The notes under the pieces were generated by a model. It saw nothing but the letters and a program-made list of their open reading frames with translations. It did no database searches and was not told the DNA's origin. Positions 27,036 to 36,400 of a DNA stretch of 64,000 nt are shown here, in pieces. The translations under genes and the position numbers were made by a program. The first letter of the stretch is position 1. Each line of letters opens with the position of its first letter. Source of the DNA: Acidimicrobiia bacterium (GTDB taxonomy: Bacteria > Actinomycetota > Acidimicrobiia > Acidimicrobiales > Poriferisodalaceae); assembly GCA_022820925.1 (NCBI GenBank), contig JAJEEO010000007.1:1-64000 (forward strand), given 5' to 3'.

Positions 27036-27584
27036 TTAGTCGGGGATCCAGTCCTCGGTTTTGATGCCGAGGCCGTCGGCGATGCGGTTGGCGTAGGCGT
27101 AGTAGCCGACCACTTCGGTGATGTCGAGGATGTCGCGGTCAGAGAAGCCGGCGTGGCGCAGGGCGTCGACGTCGGCGTCGTCCATGTCGCCCGGTGCGGC
27201 GGTGAGCTTGACGGCGTAGGCCAGCATGGCGGTGCGCTTGGGTGACAGCGGGGCGGTGGTCCAGTCGTGCTCGACGGCTGCGAGGAGTTCGTCGTCGGCG
27301 ATGAGGCGGCGCAGACCGCGCCGGTGGTGGACCACTCAGTAGTGGCAGTGGTTGGTGAGGCTGACGACCAGGGCGATGAGCTCGCGTTCGACCTTGCGCA
27401 GCGTGGCGGTGCCGGCCATGGCCGATTCGTAGAGGCCTTGGTGTGCGGCCATGGAGCGGGGGTTGAGCGAGTGGACGGCCAGGATGTTGTCGACCCGGCG
27501 GTGGGTGGGGTCCACGACCCGGGGGTGCAGCTCGCCGAGCTCGCCGTCCCAGGAGTCGGCGGGGATCATCTCGATACGCGCCAT
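27036..27584 (-). CDS. AhpD-like peroxidase-related selenoprotein, in-frame TGA = Sec83
   Basis: Predicted 182-residue alkylhydroperoxidase-like protein of the CMD/AhpD superfamily (peroxidase-related subgroup). It begins MARIEMIPADSWDGELGEL, continues DNILAVHSLNPRSMAAH and ERELIALVVSLTN, then reads H-C-H-Y-(TGA)-V-V-H-H: the CxxC active site with Sec at the second cysteine (TGA at plus 27336-27338). Beyond it the frame continues for 99 residues of typical family sequence (RRGLRRLIADDELLAA ... GYYAYANRIADGLGIKTEDW). The hairpin 27307-27323 is a textbook SECIS. ATG 27584 matches the family start; a GTG at 27599 is also in frame. Annotation pipelines would split it into two hypothetical fragments. 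Confidence 0.87.
27307..27323 (-). promoter_or_regulatory. candidate bacterial SECIS hairpin
   Basis: On the minus strand, bases 13-29 after the TGA read CGGCGC-GGTCT-GCGCCG: a perfect 6-bp stem with loop GGUCU. The loop GG is at positions 19-20 after the UGA, the same placement and loop as I recall for the E. coli fdhF SECIS. Confidence 0.8.
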
Positions 27585-27716
27585 GAGCCAGAGTTTCACA
27601 CCGGTGCGGATGTGAATGGGCCGTGGGTCAATCTTGATCTCCGACGCGGGAACTCACCTCTCCAGCGGCAGCAGGGTTCCGCTGGCCGTTGCTGGTGGCG
27701 CGCGAAACTCTCCCGC

Positions 27717-27914
27717 ATGGCAAACGAGCGCAGCTATCAGGGGCTTCGCCTGCACGAGGCTGTGAGACGCCTTGCGCGCCACCATGTTCACCGAGACGTG
27801 CGACACATCAACGACGAGGAACTGCACATCCTGCTGGACGCAGCCGACTGGCTGGAATCGAACGGCTGTGAGGAGTTTGTTGGAGAGCCGCAGTTGTTCA
27901 GTCGCAACGACTAG
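27717..27914 (+). CDS. small hypothetical protein
   Basis: A possible 65-residue protein, MANERSYQGLRLHEAVRRLA..., ending EEFVGEPQLFSRND. It is acidic and helical, with no motif recognised and no clear Shine-Dalgarno before ATG 27717. Its charged, amphipathic make-up and lack of rare stretches favour coding over chance. It ends 22 bases before the proposed start of the HNH lipoprotein on the same strand. Low certainty. Confidence 0.35.
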   Translation: MANERSYQGLRLHEAVRRLARHHVHRDVRHINDEELHILLDAADWLESNGCEEFVGEPQLFSRND

Positions 27915-27936
27915 TTCGGGTTCGTTCGGCGGCTTC

Positions 27937-29202
27937 GTGACGACTGGTGGGCGCCGACGCTGGCGTCTGCGTGACGTGCGCGGCGCTCGGCACAAGGCGC
28001 TGCTGGTCGTGTGCGTGTGCGTCATATGGGCGGCGGCGTGCGGGCTTGGGAGCGAGACCTCGTCGATAGCCGACGACGCACACCCGACACCCTCTTCGGC
28101 ACTGGCGCCGGCTGCAGCCTCGACGCCCGACTCCGGCGATGCGGCCGGTGCAGAGCAGGCGTCTAGTCCAGACGCCACCGTTTCATCGGAACCGAGTGCC
28201 GCAGCGAATGCCAGCGATTCGTCCCCATTGCCGGTTTCGAGCACCTCGGAGGTCGCTCCAACCGCCGGGGCGGAGAGCGAGCCGACCGCCGACTCGGACC
28301 GTTCGGCAGCCGGAAGTCAGGTGCTGCCGCCGGTCACCTTTCCTGAGGCGTCGATTCGTGATCCCGAGACCGAGGCAGCAGACCTCGAACGCCGCCGCAG
28401 CGTGATCGGACTGTTCGAGCGGCTGCGGGTGGAAGCTGAGCACCGATCGGGCTACGACCGTGACGCCGTGTTCGGCGGGTGGCTGTACAGCGGCGGGATG
28501 TCCACGAGGGAACGGGTGCTCGCCGCTGAGCGCTTGGCGGACGGGTCGTGGCATTCGGCGTACGACAACGTGGTGGTTGCGGACGCGTCGAAGCTCGACA
28601 TCGACCATCTGGTGCCGCTGGCCGAGGCGTGGGAATCGGGCGGCTTTGCGTGGACGGCGGCAACGTGGCGGCGCTTCGGCAACGACCTCGACGACTCCCG
28701 CTCGCTGATCGCCGTGACTGCGAGCACCAACCGCAGCAAGGGTGCGGGTGATCCCGCCGACTGGCTGCCGCCCAGAACGCAGTACCGATGCCGCTACGCC
28801 GCCGACTGGGTCGCAGTCAAGACGCGCTGGGAGCTCAGCGTGGACCGCCGTGAGCAAGCTGCAATCGAGACGCTGATCGACGGCTGCACCGGCGCCGACT
28901 TCGCGGGCGACCCCGCCGCCGCTGGCCCTTCAGACGGCCTGGCCGGCACACCGCCGACCGGCGCCGCACCGGTCGATTCCCCGTCAGCATCGCGGGCCCA
29001 GTCTGATGCCGGCACCGAGTCCGAGAGCGAAGACCCCGCCACCAACGACCCGAACAGCGCCGAGCCAGGCAGCACCGCGTCATGCACCCACTGGCACGCC
29101 GGCCACCCCAAGCACACCCATACCCGCCGCGCCGACGGCACCGTTACTGGCCACAGCCACCCACCGTCATCCCAAACCAAATGCGGCTACCTCTGGCAAT
29201 AG
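27937..29202 (+). CDS. secreted HNH-family nuclease lipoprotein
   Basis: An extracellular nuclease-like protein of about 421 residues. An Arg-rich start is followed by a hydrophobic signal and lipobox (IWAAAC). A long Ser/Ala/Pro/Glu low-complexity linker runs to about residue 150. The catalytic module contains LDIDHLVPLAEAWESGG, the DHxxP core of the HNH/DUF1524-like family, then SLIAVTASTNRSKGAGDPAD and WLPP. This is the layout of secreted actinobacterial HNH nucleases. A second low-complexity stretch leads to a His-rich end (THWHAGHPKHTHTRR). GTG 27937 is chosen to give a sensible signal peptide; GTG 27976 is an alternative. The long upstream frame to 27772 has no signal. Confidence 0.82.
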   Translation: MTTGGRRRWRLRDVRGARHKALLVVCVCVIWAAACGLGSETSSIADDAHPTPSSALAPAAASTPDSGDAAGAEQASSPDATVSSEPSAAANASDSSPLPVSSTSEVAPTAGAESEPTADSDRSAAGSQVLPPVTFPEASIRDPETEAADLERRRSVIGLFERLRVEAEHRSGYDRDAVFGGWLYSGGMSTRERVLAAERLADGSWHSAYDNVVVADASKLDIDHLVPLAEAWESGGFAWTAATWRRFGNDLDDSRSLIAVTASTNRSKGAGDPADWLPPRTQYRCRYAADWVAVKTRWELSVDRREQAAIETLIDGCTGADFAGDPAAAGPSDGLAGTPPTGAAPVDSPSASRAQSDAGTESESEDPATNDPNSAEPGSTASCTHWHAGHPKHTHTRRADGTVTGHSHPPSSQTKCGYLWQ

Positions 29203-29782
29203 GCCCTCACCCCGATGCCTGGATGCAGCCGCCGACATGCCAGGGTGCGTCCTGCTCTCGTTTCGGCGTGGCGATCCCCGCGGGCCGCACTCTGCCGGGT
29301 CACGCGTCACGACCCTGTCTGCAGCGTCTCCGCTGGACCGAGGCGGCCAACAAGCCGGCCATGACAACGCAAAGCCCCGCCAGTGCACCTCCGCTGGGCG
29401 GTGGTGGACGGCGGGGAAGATTGGGCAAAGTCTGCCACGTCCGGCTGCCCGGCACAACCCGGGAGTCGCCGAGACGATTCTGCGGCGAAGCGTGGTGTGC
29501 TCTGTACCGATGACCTGTACGGTGCGCCTTTTCCTCCCCGCCGTCCCGGCCTCGCCGGGCCTGGCGGGGTTATTTCTTGCGCCGATATCTGAGCGGGCGG
29601 AATCCACGCCCAACGTCGTCGGCCGGGTCAGGTCAAGACAGCGGCGATCATTTCTAGGTCAATCGGCTCAGGCCGGATTTCTTGGGTGGTGTAGTTCCCA
29701 ACTCCGCAGCGTGCGTTGCCAGCGGTGCGTGAGAATGAAATTCAGCCGCTCCATCCGACCAAGCTGAACCTATGATCGGCAT
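29203..29782 (+). other. 580-base gene-poor region
   Basis: No convincing protein is seen in any frame; the open frames here lack start signals and family resemblance. A strong terminator lies at 29536-29578, some 330 bases after the HNH stop, so the interval is probably transcribed as a long 3' untranslated region or a separate RNA. The last 90 bases hold the putative promoter of the small gene pair that follows (-10 TATGAT 29771-29776). Confidence 0.5.
29536..29578 (+). terminator. intrinsic terminator (nested hairpin plus T-rich tail)
   Basis: CCCCGCC (29536-29542) pairs with GGCGGGG (29563-29569). Inside it CCCGGC (29545-29550) pairs with GCCGGG (29554-29559) around the loop CTC. The stem is followed at once by TTATTTCTT (29570-29578). 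This is the best rho-independent terminator in the window. Confidence 0.82.
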
Positions 29783-29959
29783 GTGTCCGACGACATCGTG
29801 ACAGCAGCGGAACTCGAGAAGCTCAGCCCGGCCGAGCGCCACGAACTGTTCGAAGCAAGCATCGTCACGGACCTCGACGCGGCGCCCTCACATCTTGTCG
29901 AGCAAGCACGGGCACGGGTACAGCAGAGAATCGCTGAGTCACAACCGCAGCGAGGGTGA
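29783..29959 (+). CDS. small antitoxin-like protein
   Basis: A 58-residue protein starting at GTG 29783: VSDDIVTAAELEKLSPAERH, ending RVQQRIAESQPQRG. It is helical and charged, like many short type II antitoxins, though no DNA-binding motif is clear. TATGAT at 29771-29776 places the transcription start at or next to the GTG, implying a leaderless message. Its stop overlaps the GTG start of the next gene (GTGA). Size, coupling and position before a RelE-like gene make it the likely antitoxin. Confidence 0.6.
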   Translation: MSDDIVTAAELEKLSPAERHELFEASIVTDLDAAPSHLVEQARARVQQRIAESQPQRG

Positions 29960-30273
29960 CCGCCGGACGCCGCGAGGTTCGAGCGGCCGTCGAGTTCTTC
30001 CAGGATCTCGATCGCCAGCTCCCCAGTGATCGTGGTCCGAACGGCGAACCGTCGACGAGCGATTTTCAGACCTTTGAGCTCCTCGAAATCGTCGAGAAGT
30101 TCGCCGTGGGCTTCGATGATCTGCCAGCGTTGATCCCCGGCCGAGATGACTACCGGATGTTGATCTCGACCGGAGTTCTCGTTCGTGCGTTCACGGTCGT
30201 CGGTCAGCTGGCGGCCGACGGGGCGATCGAGCTCATCTCACTGGATATCGACCTCGGTCAAGACTGGTCGTAG
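29956..30273 (+). CDS. RelE/ParE-like putative toxin
   Basis: A 105-residue protein from GTG 29956, translationally coupled to the previous gene. The pattern FELLEIVEKFAVGFDDLPAL, DDYRMLISTGVLVRAFTVVG and IELISLDIDLGQDW recalls the beta-sheet core of RelE/ParE-type toxins (a helix, then strands with an Arg and hydrophobic repeats). No catalytic residues can be named with certainty. The pairing with a tiny helical protein supports a toxin-antitoxin module. Confidence 0.55.
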   Translation: MTAGRREVRAAVEFFQDLDRQLPSDRGPNGEPSTSDFQTFELLEIVEKFAVGFDDLPALIPGRDDYRMLISTGVLVRAFTVVGQLAADGAIELISLDIDLGQDWS

Positions 30274-30376
30274 CCGACCGAGGGCGTCGGGGCGCGGCTC
30301 CGAGCCAGGACTAGTCGTGTTGGGGCAGAATTCGTGGCGGCCAGTTGGTTTGTGATGTGACCGCGGGAGGTCGGCA

Positions 30377-31615
30377 TTGGAGACGACTACCGCGTATGCG
30401 CCTGCGTCCTCGTTGGGGTGGCTGGATCTTGACCGTGCGGCGAGCGAGCGGGTCGGTGAGCTGCTGCGGGCGCTTGAGGAGCCGGGAACGCTTGATGTGC
30501 TGGGTTTGGGCACCGTGCGGGATGCGTTCTCGGGGATACTCAATCCCGGAACCTCGACCATTCAGACCAGGCTCCGCTACTTCCTTTTCGTCCCTTGGAT
30601 TTGCGCCAGGCTCGAAGCGGAGCGCGTGCCTCCAGCGGACTTCTCGCGCAGGCTGCGCGACGACGAGGCACGGCTGATCGACTGCCTCCGTCATCTCGGG
30701 CACAACCAAGGCGTCATTGGCTACGCCGCCGGCCGGAACCTCAAACGCATGCCGAGTGATGCCTACTGGGGAGGCCTCTGGACCTGGGGCCTGCGTCAGC
30801 TCGATCTCAGCATCTTTGAGTACGGCCAGCGTGTAGCGGCGCTCGGGAGGACACGGCCCGAGCGAGACGACGACGGCAACGCGATGACGCGAAACGTTTC
30901 GATGTGGAGGTCGTTGCCAGAGCCTCCGGATGACTTCTTGGAAGCAGAGATCACGTTCGACCTCACCCAGGAGGAGGCGCAGGTGCTGGTGGACTACATC
31001 CGGCGGCACCACGAAGGCACGCTGCTGGCCGTTCTGTGCGCGACACCGCAGGTAGCAGCCCCTGTCGATTATCCCTGGGATTTGGACACGCACGGCATGC
31101 CGGCCCAGCTTGTCGAAACCCTCGGCCACGCCCAGAACTTCTCCGAGCTGACCGCCGGGCCGCAGCACGTCTACAACATGCTCCTGGCGCGCCGTGCCCG
31201 AGAAAAGTTCGGCTGGGAGACCGGTGAGCTTGAAGATCGCGAACTCGGCCACCTGGAAGCGTGGTCAGAGCGGATCGGCAAGCGCCTCGACGACGTCCGC
31301 GCTTGGGCAGCAGACCTGCCGAGATTCTGGGCGCTGTTGGCCGAACATCACATCAGCTACAGCGCCCAAGAATTCGTGAACGCCATCGTCACCCGGGCGG
31401 CGGACGATCCCGAGGGATTCGCCGAAAACCCGGAGGTTCACAAACTCATCGGTAAGCGCGAGCTTCGCTTGAAATCGAAGCGGGCGCGACTGGCACACCG
31501 GTCCGCGCTAGAGAACTGGAACGGCCTTGGCGTCGGCGGCCAGTTCGACTACCGCTGGGGCATCACGAAGTCATTCCTGGCCGACATAACCGACGGCAAG
31601 CGGGCAGGCAGCTGA
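30377..31615 (+). CDS. DUF6361-family protein (defence-associated)
   Basis: A 412-residue protein of no known activity, which I match to DUF6361 from memory of its features: the start SSLGWLDLDRAASERVGELL, GTVRDAFSGILNPGTSTIQT and RLRYFLFVPWICARLE. The C-terminal part is basic (KRELRLKSKRARLAHRSALE). It is the first gene of a tightly coupled operon: its stop overlaps the PLD-like gene (TGATG), which overlaps the helicase (ATGA). Operons combining a helicase, a PLD-type nuclease and an accessory protein are typical of phage-defence loci, so a role as sensor or adaptor is plausible. ATG 30377 is taken as start; TTG codons upstream are possible. Confidence 0.75.
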   Translation: METTTAYAPASSLGWLDLDRAASERVGELLRALEEPGTLDVLGLGTVRDAFSGILNPGTSTIQTRLRYFLFVPWICARLEAERVPPADFSRRLRDDEARLIDCLRHLGHNQGVIGYAAGRNLKRMPSDAYWGGLWTWGLRQLDLSIFEYGQRVAALGRTRPERDDDGNAMTRNVSMWRSLPEPPDDFLEAEITFDLTQEEAQVLVDYIRRHHEGTLLAVLCATPQVAAPVDYPWDLDTHGMPAQLVETLGHAQNFSELTAGPQHVYNMLLARRAREKFGWETGELEDRELGHLEAWSERIGKRLDDVRAWAADLPRFWALLAEHHISYSAQEFVNAIVTRAADDPEGFAENPEVHKLIGKRELRLKSKRARLAHRSALENWNGLGVGGQFDYRWGITKSFLADITDGKRAGS

Positions 31616-33450
31616 TGCTGCAGCCCACCAACCGCCTGACGCTTATCGACGCAATGCGTCCGCCGGCGGGCTTCCGCATTGAGTCGGCAATGGCCGTCAC
31701 CTTCACGCTCGATCTCCGAGCGCTGCTGGCCGCACCGGCGGCGTTCGCGCTCACCGGTCCCGATGGCACCGTCGCCGGTAGCGACCAGCTCGAGCCCATC
31801 GAACTGCTGCACGCCCTGCGCTCCCACGCCGACAAGATCACCGTGTTCAGCCAGGTCGGCCACATCGCCCTGCCTCCTTCTCGACGGGTATTCGCATTCC
31901 TCGAAGGTGCGGTCATTCCGGTGCATGGGCCGCTCGGCGGCATCGTGCATCCCAAGGTGTGGGTGCTGCGCTACGAGTCGCGTGAAGCACCGCTGGACGG
32001 CCAGAGCCAACAACAGCGCCTGCGGGTGCTCGTCGCCAGCAGGAACCTCACGTTCGACACCAGTTGGGACACCGTGCTTCGACTCGACGAGCATCCGGGT
32101 ACGAGCGGCGTACGGCTTGAACCGGTCGGGGAGCTATTCGAAGGCCTGATCGACGCCGCTGTCGGTCCCGTCGGCGAGGTACACCGGCAGCGCGTCGACT
32201 CGCTCGCAGCAGCGCTGCGGACAGCAACATTCGCGTTGCCCGATGGCGTGGACAACCTGCGAGTGCATGTGCTGGGCCTCGGCCGACCGGGTTTGTCGCC
32301 GATGGGCTCACCCTTGCCGCACGATGCTGAACGCTCGCTGGTCATCTCGCCGTTTGTGAGCGACGGGTTCTTCGAGTCAGTGCACCCGCACTCGATCGAC
32401 GAGTTGGTCGCCAGAGAGGAATCGCTCGATTCGCTGCAGAAAGGCGCCCTCGCCGATGTCGGCACCACGTACGCGTTTGACGACGGCAGCGCGGTCGATT
32501 TCGACGCCGCGGAGGATGAGTTGTCGCCCCACGATCCAGGCCGACCGCTAGTCGGCTTGCACGCCAAGGTCTTTGCTTTCGAGCACGAGGGCCGGGCGCG
32601 TCTGTTTGTCGGCTCTGCCAATGCGACCTGGTCGGCATTCCACAGGAGCGTGGAGATCCTCGTCGAGTTGACCGGTTCGACAGCAGCGCTCGGCATCGAC
32701 CGGCTGTGCGACGGCAACGACGACGAGCCCGGGCTGCGGAATTGGTTCATTTCGTATCAACCACCCGACCCGCCGATCGCGCAGCCTGACACATCGGCAC
32801 TCGACGCGGCGCGCCTCGCCATCGCACGGCTGCCGCTAGAGGGAATCGTCGAGCCGAGCGGCGACGAATGGGCCGTCACTTACCGGTCAGAGCAATCGCT
32901 GCCGACTCTTGATGAGGTGACCGTCCACTGTTGGCCGCTCGCCTCTCCAGGGAATCGGCGGTCGGTTGCTGGCGGCAGCGCTTTCGAGGAGCGATTCGAG
33001 ACCAGCCTTGAAGTGCTCAGCGGCTTTCTGGCCTTCGAGCTCACTCACATTGACGGCGTCAAGACCGAGTTCGTAGTTCCCGTAACGCTGACCGGCGTTC
33101 CAGAGCACCGTGACCGGTTCCTGCTGCGCACGCTGGTCGGGAACGCCGAGCGTTTCTTGCGGTACCTGCTGGCGCTGCTCGATGAGGACTCGGGTCACAT
33201 GGAACTGCTGGACGCCGTCGCGCGAGCCAGCGCCGACGCTGCGGGTGACGGGCAAGGCCTGGTCAGCCTCCCAGTGCTGGAGAAGCTGCTGCGAACCATG
33301 CGCCGAGACCCGGCGAAGCTGGCAAGCCTCCACCCCCTCGTGTCAGACCTCGCGGCCGACGATGCGTTGCCGCCGGGCTTTGCCGAACTCTGGAATGCGA
33401 TCTTCGATGCAGCGATCGCTGGAGCCGCCGAAGGAGCAGCAGTCCGATGA
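31615..33450 (+). CDS. PLD-superfamily (phospholipase D-like) nuclease-type protein
   Basis: A 611-residue protein with two PLD-like half sites. The first is VHPKVWVLRYES followed by RVLVASRNLTFDTSWD; the second is GLHAKVFAFEHEG followed by LFVGSANATWSAF. Each has the HxK and the downstream S-x-N element of the superfamily, but the Asp of HKD is replaced (R in the first, E in the second), so activity may be altered. PLD-like proteins in defence operons usually cut DNA. The C-terminal 200 residues have no recognised domain. It sits between the DUF6361 and helicase genes with overlaps at both ends, implying an obligate complex or pathway. Confidence 0.82.
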   Translation: MLQPTNRLTLIDAMRPPAGFRIESAMAVTFTLDLRALLAAPAAFALTGPDGTVAGSDQLEPIELLHALRSHADKITVFSQVGHIALPPSRRVFAFLEGAVIPVHGPLGGIVHPKVWVLRYESREAPLDGQSQQQRLRVLVASRNLTFDTSWDTVLRLDEHPGTSGVRLEPVGELFEGLIDAAVGPVGEVHRQRVDSLAAALRTATFALPDGVDNLRVHVLGLGRPGLSPMGSPLPHDAERSLVISPFVSDGFFESVHPHSIDELVAREESLDSLQKGALADVGTTYAFDDGSAVDFDAAEDELSPHDPGRPLVGLHAKVFAFEHEGRARLFVGSANATWSAFHRSVEILVELTGSTAALGIDRLCDGNDDEPGLRNWFISYQPPDPPIAQPDTSALDAARLAIARLPLEGIVEPSGDEWAVTYRSEQSLPTLDEVTVHCWPLASPGNRRSVAGGSAFEERFETSLEVLSGFLAFELTHIDGVKTEFVVPVTLTGVPEHRDRFLLRTLVGNAERFLRYLLALLDEDSGHMELLDAVARASADAAGDGQGLVSLPVLEKLLRTMRRDPAKLASLHPLVSDLAADDALPPGFAELWNAIFDAAIAGAAEGAAVR

Positions 33451-36400
33451 CCGGCAATCACGTCGATGTCGAAGCAGTCCTCGGCGACTTGAAGGACTTC
33501 CAGCAGCGGACCGCTCGTTGGACCTTCCAGCGGATGTTCGACAAGCACGATCCGGCCTACCGGTTCCTGGTTGCCGACGAAGTCGGTCTGGGCAAGACCC
33601 ACATCGCCAAGGGCGTGATCGCACAGGTCATCGAGCATCTCGGCAGCATCGGCGACACACGCCACGACATCGTCTACGTCTGCTCGAACGCGGCCATCGC
33701 CCGCCAGAACCTGCGCAAGCTCGTCCCCAAGGGCATCGAGCCGCTCGAAGACGTCGGCCGGCTCGCCATGCTCCCGCTCACTGCCCTGAACGAGGGCAAC
33801 AGCAGGCAACCAGGCATCAACCTCATAGCGATAACGCCCGGCACGTCACTGAAATTCGGTCGCAGCACCGGCCAGTTCAGAGAACGCTGCTTGGCGTACA
33901 CATTTCTGCGGGAGCACTGGGGAGCCGAGGTCATGACCGCGCCGGCTCGAAGGATCTTCTGGGAGGGCATCACAGCCGGAGACCCCGATGGGCGGCTGCG
34001 CTCGTGGGAGCGTTGGTACCGGCCGAAGATCACTGGTTCGCTCGAGGCCTTCGCCGCCGAGCTTGCAGAGGTCGACAAGTCACGTCGTCGCCACGGCAAG
34101 CCGGCGCTGCGCACTCTCTTCGACCGGCTGGTCGACGGGTTGAAGTGGAAGCGGACATTCCCCGACGAGCTGTGGGACGACCGCAGGGTGCTGATCGGCG
34201 AGGTTCGCCGCATCTTGGCGATCGTCGGCATCGCAGCGCTTGAGCCCGACCTCGTAGTGCTGGACGAGTTCCAGCGGTTCAAGGACCTGCTGCGACCCGA
34301 TCCCGACAACTTCGCCGCCGAACTGGCGCACCGGTTGTTCGACTACAAGGACAGCGTCACCGGTCGCCTCACACGGACGCTGCTGCTGTCGGCCACCCCG
34401 TATCGCATGTACACGACGGCCGACGAGATCGACAGCGACCACTACGCAGACTTTCTCGACACGTGCCGGTTCCTGATCCAAAGCGAGGAACGAGTCGACC
34501 GGCTGAGGCAACGCTTCGCCGGCCTTCGGTCTGCACTCACATCGGCGGAATCGCTCCCGAGCGCCGAGGCGATCTGCACCGACATCAGCTCAGACCTCCG
34601 CAAGGTGATGTCGCGGACGGAACGGCTCGCAGCCACACCGAGCCGCGACGGGATGCTCGCCGAGCACGAGGCTCAGGTAACGGTGGCGCCCGACGACCTG
34701 CGTGCGTATCTGCGCATCGGCAATCTTGCGGAGACGGTCGAGCATCACGAGCCCACCGAGTACTGGAAGTCGGGCCCGTATCTCGTCAACTTCATGGAGC
34801 AGTACAAGCTGAAAGAAGCCGTCCGGCAAGCCGCAGCCGACGGCCGACTCGCCGACGAGGACCGGCTCGACCCTGGCCCCGGCTTGTTGAGCTGGGAGGA
34901 CGTCGAGGCGTATAGGCGCATCGATCCCCAGAACGGCCGGCTTCGCTGGCTGCTCGAAGACCTTGAGCGGCACCGAGCGTTCGAGATGCTGTGGGTGCCG
35001 CCGTCCCTGCGCTACTACGACACCGATTCCGTGTACGAGTCGCCCGAGGCGGACGGCTTCACGAAGCGGCTGATCTTCTCGGGCTGGGCGGTGGTGCCGA
35101 AGGTCGTCTCGTCGCTCGTCAGCCTGGAAGCCGAGCGGCACGCATTCGCTGGCCGCGACCACAACTACACCGCCGAGTACCACCGTCGAGGAGGCTCGCG
35201 TCTCGATTACCGCACCAGCGAACGAGCAGCACGCATGGCCCGAGTAGGGGAGGCACGGGGCGCCCGACGGGCCGCGACGATGACTGCGTTCTTGCTCGTG
35301 TGGCCCAGTCCGAGCTTGGCGGAGTTGGGTGACCCCAAGCGATTGGCGACGAATGGTCGCCGCCACGTCTCGGAGTTGCTTGCCGAGGTGGAGGCACGGG
35401 TCACAGATGCCGTCGCGCCACTAGTTCGATCCGCGCCCACAGACGGCGTCGTCGATCGGCGCTGGTACTGGGCTGCGCCGTTGTTCCTCGACAGCGAGCG
35501 GCACCCGTCGGCGACGAACCTGCTGTTGGCGTCCAACGGAGCCCAGCATTGGGAGGGCGAAGAGCCGGGCCGGGTCTTCACGGCGCATCTCGACGAGGCA
35601 CGGGAGATGGTCCGCTACGGACGTTCCGCTCTCGGCCGTCCACCCGATGATCTCGCGGAGGTGCTCGCTGAGCTAGCGGTCGGCGGGCCAGCGCAGTGTG
35701 CATTGCGAGCAGTCGGCTCGACCGTCGGCCTCCCGATGTCCCACGAGTCGACGGTGTCGAACGCTGCATGGATTGCCGAAGCGTTCCGACGTTTCTTCAA
35801 CGCACCCGAGATCACCGGCGTCATTGTCGGCGGGCGGTCCGGAGATGCCGATGGTGAGGCCGGTGTCGAGCGGTACTGGCGCGATGTCGTGCGGCATTCG
35901 ATTGACGGCAATCTCCAAGCAGTGCTCGATGAGCACTGCCACGTGCTGCGCGATTGGCTCGGCCACCTGAGCCTTGGCGATGATGATCAGCGCACGGCAG
36001 CAGCCGACGACATCGGCTACAAGGTCGAAGAGGCGCTCGACCTACGGACCTCGCTGTTCCGCGTCGACATTCCCCGCCGAGCGTCAAACGGCCAAGAGTT
36101 CGTCTTGGACGAACACCGCCTGCGAACGAGATTCGCTGTCGCCTTCGGCAACCAGACACTCGATGAAGGTGGAGAAGCTCGCATCGAGGCCGTTTCGAGG
36201 GCGTTCAATTCCCCGTTCTGGCCCTTCGTGCTCACGTCCACGTCGGTCGGCCAAGAGGGCCTCGATTTCCATCTGTGGTGCCACGCAGTCGTCCACTGGA
36301 ACCTGCCGACCAACCCAGTCGACCTGGAGCAGCGCGAGGGGCGCGTGCATAGGTACAAGGGTCACGCCGTGCGCCGAAACCTCGCCGCGACCCTCGGGCC

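Noticed and set aside
29006-29767. Plus-strand frame across the HNH gene end and the following gap
   Set aside because: Composition is erratic, it overlaps a real gene and reads through a strong terminator.
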